Below, piece after piece: positions 8,989 to 14,202 of a stretch of DNA of 23,093 bases. Origin of the DNA: CAZKCK01 sp964552325. GTDB lineage: Bacteria > Bacteroidota > Bacteroidia > Bacteroidales > TTA-H9. Made by a program: the position numbers and the translations under genes. The stretch covers positions 1 to 23,093 of the forward strand of contig CAZKHA010000043.1 in NCBI GenBank assembly GCA_964552325.1, in the 5' to 3' direction. The notes beneath the pieces are model-generated. The model was not told the DNA's origin. It searched no databases and worked only from the letters and a program-made list of their open reading frames with translations. Position 1 is the first letter of the stretch. Each line of letters begins with the position of its first letter.

Positions 8989-9255
8989 CTACTTTTGCTT
9001 AGCTTCGTAATGCTTTTGATAACGGCTCTTGAATTTGTCAACCCTACCAGCGGTGTCAACAAGTTTCATCTTACCGGTGAAATACGGATGTGAAGTATAA
9101 GAAATCTCCAACTTCATAAGGGGGTATTCCTTTCCGTCTTCCCAAACTATAGTATCCTTGGTTTTGGTGGTTGAACGGCACATGAATGCAAAGTCATTTG
9201 ACATGTCTTTAAATACAACCAGCCTGTAATCACTTGGATGAATGCCTTTTTTCAT
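8989..9255 (-). CDS. rpmE2: 50S ribosomal protein L31 type B
   Basis: This is a small protein of the large ribosomal subunit that bridges the subunits near the central protuberance. The N-terminus MKKGIHPSDYRLVVFKD and the segment YTSHPYFTGK are diagnostic of L31. It has a single Cys and lacks the CxxC pair, so it is the zinc-independent type B paralogue; 88 residues fits that group. I chose the ATG at 9255 over a longer frame from 9297. A -7 element (9287-9294) lies inside the extension, so the longer start would precede transcription, and the family begins at MKKGIHP. An AGGAG Shine-Dalgarno sequence sits 9 bases before this ATG, unusual for the window. Confidence 0.95.
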   Translation of the reverse strand: MKKGIHPSDYRLVVFKDMSNDFAFMCRSTTKTKDTIVWEDGKEYPLMKLEISYTSHPYFTGKMKLVDTAGRVDKFKSRYQKHYEAKQK

Positions 9256-9264
9256 TGTAAAAGT

Positions 9265-9269
9265 CTCCT
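9265..9269 (-). promoter_or_regulatory. Shine-Dalgarno sequence of rpmE2
   Basis: On the minus strand AGGAG is followed by nine bases and the ATG at 9255. Most genes in this window show no such site, so this one is notable and supports the chosen start. Confidence 0.6.
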
Positions 9270-9286
9270 CAAATTTTTTAGGACTG

Positions 9287-9294
9287 CAAAAGTA
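9287..9294 (-). promoter_or_regulatory. Promoter -7 element of rpmE2
   Basis: TACTTTTG on the minus strand matches TAnnTTTG, 31 bases before the L31 start. It implies a leader of about 25 bases. No -33 TTTG is seen. Confidence 0.6.
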
Positions 9295-9330
9295 CAATTT
9301 ATTTCGATGCTGACCTACATTTTGGCGAAA

Positions 9331-10395
9331 TTATTTTAACAAACTCAAAAAACGCATGGTATCTATCCCATCTGCGTAATCAAATAATCGCGGCATTTGA
9401 GTGTTCCCAGGCTTTATCGTATTTTCATAATTATCTGATTCTGTGACTATACATTGAATATGATCCATGTGTTCACTCAAATAATCTTGAACAGTTTGTA
9501 CTGAATCGTACGTTTGGTAATGTACTACACTAATTGGGCTCGCCAATGACTTGCTTTCGGTTAACAGCAAAAAACCCAAGTCAAAGTGTTGCACTTTATT
9601 AACCAGCATAATAGCTTTTTGGTATTCGTAGTTATTATAATACTTGTGGTTCATGGCCAATTGACTATACGCATTAAGCTGATCGAACAAGGCTTGCCAG
9701 TTGTAAGCATCTGGGACCAAAAGCTTTGAAATATTTCTACACCCTAAGCCATAATAACTCATGATATCCGTGGCAATTCCCATTAGTTCTTCTGTTGACT
9801 CTGTGCCTGTTAGAATTCCTATGGCGTTGCGGTTCTTTCGGATAATGTTTGGCCACTTGTTGAAATAGTATTCAAAATACCTGGCTGTGTTAGTAGATCC
9901 GGTTGCTATTATAGCATCCACTTCTTTGATAGGCCCTTCAACGATTTCTATTTTCGCCTTGAACCAGGGATCAATTTCTGCCAAAAAATTGGCCATTGCT
10001 GGCAATAGTTCATTATCAGCTGATGAAAGCTTCATTTTAATTCCAAATCCTGAAATTAAGATCGAAAGAAAATCATGAAACCCAACAGCCGGGATATTGC
10101 CAGCCATAACCACTCCCACCACTTTGTCGGTGTCAAGTTGAATGTTTGGGTACCAATAGCACCAATCTCTCAAATTTGGGTACTCAAGTAGTTGCGATAT
10201 ACCTGTATAAGATTTTAGTATGTGCTTTTCATCAAACCAAGGATTGTAGTATTTCGAGCTATAAATCAATTCAGCCAATCGCTTTTCCGGATTAGTGCCT
10301 TTAAATTCAATCAACTCCTCAGGGTTGGCCAAACAGCACTTTTTCAGTAATTTTCCGAGCTCCGCAAAAGCTTCAATACGCTTTTCAATTGTCAT
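9331..10395 (-). CDS. LuxC-type acyl-CoA reductase
   Basis: The protein belongs to the LuxC-like acyl-CoA reductases, NADPH-dependent aldehyde dehydrogenase relatives that reduce fatty acyl-CoA to aldehyde. The catalytic cysteine is visible in GLGCRNISKL near residue 218. The nucleotide-binding half has VVGVVMAGNIPAVGFHDF near residues 92-110. IIATGSTNTARYFE near residues 160-173 is also family-typical. There is no signal peptide; 354 residues is shorter than luminous-bacteria LuxC but usual for Bacteroidota homologues. No luxAB, luxD or luxE lies nearby, so bioluminescence is not implied; the physiological substrate is unknown. Homologues often sit beside a ferredoxin gene (from memory), and none is seen here. 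Confidence 0.82.
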   Translation of the reverse strand: MTIEKRIEAFAELGKLLKKCCLANPEELIEFKGTNPEKRLAELIYSSKYYNPWFDEKHILKSYTGISQLLEYPNLRDWCYWYPNIQLDTDKVVGVVMAGNIPAVGFHDFLSILISGFGIKMKLSSADNELLPAMANFLAEIDPWFKAKIEIVEGPIKEVDAIIATGSTNTARYFEYYFNKWPNIIRKNRNAIGILTGTESTEELMGIATDIMSYYGLGCRNISKLLVPDAYNWQALFDQLNAYSQLAMNHKYYNNYEYQKAIMLVNKVQHFDLGFLLLTESKSLASPISVVHYQTYDSVQTVQDYLSEHMDHIQCIVTESDNYENTIKPGNTQMPRLFDYADGIDTMRFLSLLK

Positions 10396-10413
10396 TAATC
10401 ACGGTATTTTTCG

Positions 10414-10421
10414 TAAATTTG
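10414..10421 (+). promoter_or_regulatory. Possible -7 promoter element upstream of the secreted hypothetical gene
   Basis: TAAATTTG matches TAnnTTTG but lies 215 bases before the ATG at 10636. It would give a long leader, or drive a separate small RNA or the small frame 10426-10617. No -33 element is evident. Confidence 0.4.
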
Positions 10422-10425
10422 TAAG

Positions 10426-10617
10426 GTGTCGTACTTCATTTCAACCAAGCGTTTATACGAAGCTCTTGTTTACAACTCACTGAACTGTATTCATATCCAT
10501 CATTCAGTTAATCCCTATTGGTGGGTAATCATCGTAAAAGCTGCTAAAATTGATGCTGAACGCTTTTGTTCGACACATGGCACAAAAATAAAACTTAATT
10601 GGTGTCGTTGTGCTTAA
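10426..10617 (+). other. Doubtful small ORF, 63 codons
   Basis: An open frame with a GTG start encodes a Cys/His/Trp-containing 63-residue peptide (ends KLNWCRCA). I recognise no family. The GTG falls about where transcription from the -7 element at 10414-10421 would begin, so it would have to be leaderless. The frame may be chance within a leader or small RNA. Listed because it occupies most of an otherwise empty 240-base gap. Confidence 0.2.
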
Positions 10618-10635
10618 ACACCGAAATTGAACGAA

Positions 10636-11562
10636 ATGAAACAAAACACACATACTTTTTTTCTAGCACTAATAATACTAACACATTGTTATTCAAGTAG
10701 TTTTGGGCAAAAAAATTCACTTGACAAACTCAAGCAGCTTGGCCAAACCGTTTTATACGGCACCACAGACAATGCCAAAATACGGGCTTCGTCAGAATTG
10801 GCCCAAAAACTTGATTCCATCTTACATAGCCCAAATTCAGGGCTGTTTCCATTTGATAGCCTTACAAGTCTATCAACTTTAAAATCAAGTGATAAACGCT
10901 TAATTATACTAACATGGAATATCCCACTCAATGCAGGAAACTTTAAATATGATGGGTTTATGGCTGTTGTTAATGACAAAAAGCAACAGGTTTACAGGCT
11001 CCGAGATACATCAGATTACCTTCAAACCCCTGAAAAATTAAGCCTATCGCCTCAAAACTGGTATGGTGCTTTATATTACAAACTTATAGAAACTGGCAAA
11101 AGAGACCAAAAAACCTATACATTACTGGGATGGGATGGTAACAACAAGCTTTATAAGCGCAAAATAATTGAAATACTGGAATTTAACCAGCAAGGCGTAC
11201 CTATATTTGGCAAATCAATTTTTGGTCAACGTGATAAAAAACGTATAATTTTTGAGTATGCCCCCGATGCCGCTTTTAAACTTAGGTACGAAAAACAAGG
11301 TTATAGAACAAAGCGTTGGTATAAAAGCACTTATAGCATCGTTAAAAAAGAAATGATTGTATTTGATAGGCTCGAATCAATCAGGCCTGGTTTGGGATTA
11401 CAACCGCAGTTTTTGGTTCCAACCGGAAACATCATCGATGCCTACTTATTTAAAAACGGCCGTTGGAACCTTATTAAAGATATTGATGCCCGAAACCCAG
11501 TTGAAACAAAATCAGACCAACCTTTAAAGCAACCAACTTTTGATCTTGTCCCTAAACTTTAA
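10636..11562 (+). CDS. Secreted conserved hypothetical protein
   Basis: The protein starts with a signal peptide (hydrophobic core FFLALIILTHCYSSSFG, then Q), so it is exported, probably to the periplasm. The mature 285-residue part has alternating aromatic and charged strands, such as KRLIILTWNIPLNAGNFKYD and QNWYGALYYKLIE, suggesting a beta-rich fold. It resembles a Bacteroidota-specific family of unknown function that I know only as hypothetical. I chose ATG 10636 over the TTG at 10627, which adds three residues before a typical MKQ signal start. There is no lipobox cysteine and no membrane segment beyond the signal. It lies 36 bases before mqnA, but mqnA has its own -7 element, so co-transcription is uncertain. 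Confidence 0.8.
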   Translation: MKQNTHTFFLALIILTHCYSSSFGQKNSLDKLKQLGQTVLYGTTDNAKIRASSELAQKLDSILHSPNSGLFPFDSLTSLSTLKSSDKRLIILTWNIPLNAGNFKYDGFMAVVNDKKQQVYRLRDTSDYLQTPEKLSLSPQNWYGALYYKLIETGKRDQKTYTLLGWDGNNKLYKRKIIEILEFNQQGVPIFGKSIFGQRDKKRIIFEYAPDAAFKLRYEKQGYRTKRWYKSTYSIVKKEMIVFDRLESIRPGLGLQPQFLVPTGNIIDAYLFKNGRWNLIKDIDARNPVETKSDQPLKQPTFDLVPKL

Positions 11563-11573
11563 AACCATACTAG

Positions 11574-11581
11574 TATCTTTG
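11574..11581 (+). promoter_or_regulatory. Promoter -7 element of mqnA
   Basis: TATCTTTG matches TAnnTTTG, 17 bases before the mqnA ATG. No -33 TTTG is found at 19-21 bases. Confidence 0.55.
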
Positions 11582-11598
11582 CAGAAACTACCTAAGCT

Positions 11599-12342
11599 AT
11601 GGCTCTAAGGATTTCAGCGGTTTCTTATCTCAATTCTATCCCATTTGTTTATGGTCTAACGCACTCGGGCCTAATGCGCGACTATGAGCTGGTATTGGAA
11701 GTGCCTTCAAAATGTGCTCAAAGCTTAAAATCCAAAGAAAGTTCGGTGGCCTTGTTACCGGCTGGGGCTCTTCCACAGCTAAATCATGACATTCAAGTTA
11801 TTGGAGACTATTGTATTGGAGCAAACAAACAAGTTAAAACAGTTACTTTATACGCAAACCAACCTGTAAATGAGTTACAGACCATATTTATCGATAAGGA
11901 TTCGGTAACCTCGGCTGGCCTTATAAAAATACTCTTTCAAAACCATTGGAAAACCTATCCTAAGTATAATGATTTGCAAGATTTGGCATTAGGTATCAAT
12001 GAAGGTTTGTTGGCTATTGGCGATAAAACCTTTGCGCTGAATAACAACTACTTATTTAAATACGACCTAGCCGAGGAATGGTATAACCTTACCGGTTTAC
12101 CTTTTGTTTTTGCTGTTTGGGCTGGCCATATGCCTCTTAAACAAGCTTTTTTAGACCATTTTAACAGTTCCATCGAATATGGAATAGCTCATAAAACGGA
12201 TGCATTGGCAAACTATAAAGACTTAAAGATTCGATTTGAGGAGGCCAATGACTACTTGACCAATTATATTGATTACAGACTTGATGAAGACAAAAAGCGT
12301 GCATTGAAGCTTTATTTAGATTTGCTAAGCCAACAATTGTAG
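11599..12342 (+). CDS. mqnA: Chorismate dehydratase (futalosine menaquinone pathway)
   Basis: MqnA dehydrates chorismate to 3-[(1-carboxyvinyl)oxy]benzoate, the first step of the futalosine route to menaquinone. It has a periplasmic-binding-protein-like fold but acts in the cytoplasm, and no signal peptide is present. Family features are the start RISAVSYLNSIPFVYGL, the segment VALLPAGALPQL near residues 50-61, the hinge region GDYCIGANKQVKTVTLY, and GLPFVFAVWAGH near residues 170-181. At 247 residues it is normal for Bacteroidota. No other mqn gene lies in this window, so the rest of the pathway must be elsewhere. The alternative, an ABC transporter binding protein, is unlikely without export and with these motifs. 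Confidence 0.93.
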   Translation: MALRISAVSYLNSIPFVYGLTHSGLMRDYELVLEVPSKCAQSLKSKESSVALLPAGALPQLNHDIQVIGDYCIGANKQVKTVTLYANQPVNELQTIFIDKDSVTSAGLIKILFQNHWKTYPKYNDLQDLALGINEGLLAIGDKTFALNNNYLFKYDLAEEWYNLTGLPFVFAVWAGHMPLKQAFLDHFNSSIEYGIAHKTDALANYKDLKIRFEEANDYLTNYIDYRLDEDKKRALKLYLDLLSQQL

Positions 12343-12344
12343 GC

Positions 12345-12373
12345 ATAAAAAAATCCGGGAAGACCCGGATTTC
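12345..12373 (-). terminator. Terminator between mqnA and the sigma-factor operon
   Basis: AAATCCGGG (12351-12359) and CCCGGATTT (12364-12372) form a perfect 9-bp stem with an AAGA loop. On the minus strand a T run of seven or more follows, so it ends the convergent operon. On the plus strand the T tract is short (ATTTC), so it may only partly stop mqnA transcription. Confidence 0.88.
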
Positions 12374-12388
12374 AATGGATTATGAGCG

Positions 12389-12886
12389 CTATTCATTTCG
12401 ATCATGTGGAGGAGGAGGATCTTTGCGGCCCAATTTTTTTAGAAGCATGCGCCTAAAATCGTTTTCTACCCGCCGTAGCTCTACAATTTTTTTTGAAGGT
12501 AGAACCTTTTTAAACTTAATTAAATACTCTTTTTCAAGGTCAGCCATATTTTGCTGGTTTTTTATCATTTGATCAAGAAACTGTTCGGCTTCCTTTTCTG
12601 ACATTGCCTCAGGTTCAGGTTTATGTTTTGGTTCGTCGGGGCCAAACATTTCTTTGTGGATAGCATCCCGTTTCTCGGAGTATTCGTTGTAAACAGGCCA
12701 AAATACTTGTGCTTCTTCAGGAGTTAACGAAAGTTGTGAAGTTATAAAGGCGACTTTCTGTGCCTTAATTTCATCATTTGACTTGCCCCTCATCGCTTTT
12801 CGCTGAGCATCAGACGATAACGAGGAGAAAAGAAACAAAACAACCAAGCCAAAAAGTGTCAAATGGGATGAAGGTGTGCTTTTCAT
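12389..12886 (-). CDS. Spy/CpxP-like periplasmic protein, last gene of the sigma operon
   Basis: A signal peptide (hydrophobic LTLFGLVVLFLFSSL, then SDAQ) exports the protein. The mature part is helical and highly charged, with LSLTPEEAQVFWPVYNEY near residues 53-70, similar to the LTxxQ-type repeats of Spy/CpxP stress chaperones. Bacteroidota homologues are often labelled as sensors of ECF sigma factors. A likely role is sensing or buffering envelope stress and feeding back on the sigma/anti-sigma pair. The C-terminus ends in a basic-acidic Pro-rich tail (KDPPPPHDRNE). It starts 10 bases after the stop of the preceding gene, so it is in the same operon. The functional assignment is from fold character and context, not from a proven family. 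Confidence 0.75.
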   Translation of the reverse strand: MKSTPSSHLTLFGLVVLFLFSSLSSDAQRKAMRGKSNDEIKAQKVAFITSQLSLTPEEAQVFWPVYNEYSEKRDAIHKEMFGPDEPKHKPEPEAMSEKEAEQFLDQMIKNQQNMADLEKEYLIKFKKVLPSKKIVELRRVENDFRRMLLKKLGRKDPPPPHDRNE

Positions 12887-12896
12887 AAGTGTAATA

Positions 12897-13406
12897 TTAA
12901 TTGATACAAACTAATTCTAATGCGATCGGATCATTTTCGAGATACTGTATAACTTGTTCGTTGTCAAGTTGTTCAATATCGGATAAATCGAGTTGCTCAG
13001 TTCCGGAGCCCGAAGCAACATCTTGGTTTAATAAGAAGGATTCAGTACAAAAATTATAGAAAGAAGATTCTGGCATATCATGCGCGGCACCAACTATGTA
13101 GCTATCAAGGCTTGGTTCGCTTGCAGTAACCAATTGGTCTTCTGGTTTGGTATCCCAACTAAATGGGTTTAGGGCATACATTAATATTAAACCCGCAACA
13201 ATTGATAATCCAAGAAGTGCAGGTTTATAGGCTGGCCTTACTAACCATTGGAATGGATTAACAGGCTTTTTGGAAGCAAGTTTTGATGAGATGCTGTCCT
13301 GAAGTTTTTCAAAATATCCATCGGAAACCCTAAAGGGGTTCTCGGTACCGAAGTTTTGTCTTAACTTCTCATCTCCATCATTTATATGTAAGTTATTCAT
13401 TTTCAT
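12897..13406 (-). CDS. Probable anti-sigma factor (single-pass membrane protein)
   Basis: The protein has a soluble N-terminal part of about 60 residues containing NPFRVSDGYFEKLQDSI, a motif seen in Bacteroidota membrane proteins that follow ECF sigma genes. One membrane helix follows (ALLGLSIVAGLILMYAL, about residues 65-82), then a C-terminal region of about 85 acidic residues, predicted periplasmic. It lies 33 bases after the sigma gene and 10 bases before the Spy-like gene. The arrangement supports binding of the sigma factor on the cytoplasmic side with release on an envelope signal; this is inferred from position and topology. No zinc-binding HxxxCxxC anti-sigma motif is seen. Confidence 0.68.
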   Translation of the reverse strand: MKMNNLHINDGDEKLRQNFGTENPFRVSDGYFEKLQDSISSKLASKKPVNPFQWLVRPAYKPALLGLSIVAGLILMYALNPFSWDTKPEDQLVTASEPSLDSYIVGAAHDMPESSFYNFCTESFLLNQDVASGSGTEQLDLSDIEQLDNEQVIQYLENDPIALELVCIN

Positions 13407-13439
13407 TGATGCAATTTGACAATCGTTTTTCAGAAAGGT

Positions 13440-13988
13440 TTAATTCTTAGCAACAAATTCTTCTATTTTTTTAACAGCCAGATGGTAGGAGGCTTTTAAA
13501 GCCCCGACCGAAGTCCCCAAGATTTCTGACATTTCTTCATATTTTAGTTCATCATAATAGCGCATGTTAAAAACCAACTTTTGCTTAGCTGGTAGTGTTA
13601 GCAATGCTTCTTGCAAAATTTTAGTCTGTTTATTGGCATCCGTGTAAACTTCTGCTTTTAATTCATTGGCAAGATTACCTTCAAAACTTTGCATCAACAG
13701 CATTGCTTTTGCCTTTTTGCGTTGTAAGTGCCTAAGTGCTTCATTGGCTGCAATTCTGTAAATCCAAGTAAACAGTGCTGCTTCGCCCCTATAAGAAGCA
13801 ATATTCTTCCAAACTTTTATAAACACTTCCTGGGTCACATCGTCAGCATCGGCATGTAAAATAACCATCCTTCTAACCATCCAATATACCTTTTCACGGT
13901 ACTTCATTACCAATAAGTTAAAGCCATAATTACGGCCACTATCTGTCCGTATTAGTTCTAAAATATGCAAATCGGATTGTTGGGTCAA
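13440..13988 (-). CDS. ECF-family RNA polymerase sigma factor
   Basis: The protein directs RNA polymerase to a small set of promoters. Region 2 contains DADDVTQEVFIKVWKNI (about residues 46-62) and the DNA-melting segment FTWIYRIAANEALRHLQR. Region 4 is the helix-turn-helix near the C-terminus, with LPAKQKLVFNMRYY and YEEMSEILGTSVGALKASYH. At 182 residues with only regions 2 and 4, it is a classic ECF sigma. It heads an operon with a probable membrane anti-sigma factor and a Spy-like periplasmic protein, suggesting envelope stress response. It may autoregulate its own transcription; the likely -7 element at 14047-14054 looks housekeeping rather than ECF type. Confidence 0.93.
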   Translation of the reverse strand: MTQQSDLHILELIRTDSGRNYGFNLLVMKYREKVYWMVRRMVILHADADDVTQEVFIKVWKNIASYRGEAALFTWIYRIAANEALRHLQRKKAKAMLLMQSFEGNLANELKAEVYTDANKQTKILQEALLTLPAKQKLVFNMRYYDELKYEEMSEILGTSVGALKASYHLAVKKIEEFVAKN

Positions 13989-14046
13989 AATCTATTCGTT
14001 TAGGTGATTCGATACACTTAGTTTATGAAGGTTTAGCTTAACTATG

Positions 14047-14054
14047 CAAATTTA
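14047..14054 (-). promoter_or_regulatory. Promoter -7 element of the ECF sigma operon
   Basis: On the minus strand TAAATTTG matches TAnnTTTG, 58 bases before the sigma start codon. A TTTG about 11 bases further upstream is too close to be a standard -33 element. Confidence 0.5.
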
Positions 14055-14170
14055 CGAATTAGAATCAAACCTTTTTTCTAAAATATTGGTTTATAGTAAG
14101 TAATAAGTATTAAGAGGGGTTATTAATTCTTACAATGACAAAAAACGATGCTTGGTTTGCTCGAAAGCCC

Positions 14171-14178
14171 TACTTTTG
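14171..14178 (+). promoter_or_regulatory. Promoter -7 element of the GH3/serine hydrolase gene
   Basis: TACTTTTG matches TAnnTTTG, 24 bases before the ATG at 14203. It lies inside the longer frame from 14152 and so argues for the 14203 start. Confidence 0.6.
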
Positions 14179-14202
14179 AATCCTGATACATCTTCGCTTT
14201 CT

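Noticed and set aside
9256..9297. Longer N-terminus for L31
   Set aside because: A -7 element lies within the extension, and the family begins at MKKGIHP, which has its own Shine-Dalgarno sequence.
9331..10395. Bioluminescence (lux) locus suggested by the LuxC-like gene
   Set aside because: No luciferase, acyl-transferase or synthetase genes nearby; LuxC-like reductases are widespread in non-luminous Bacteroidota.
12389..14202. FecIR-type sigma/anti-sigma system for a TonB-dependent polysaccharide locus
   Set aside because: No FecR domain and no SusC/SusD genes adjacent; the third gene is Spy-like instead.
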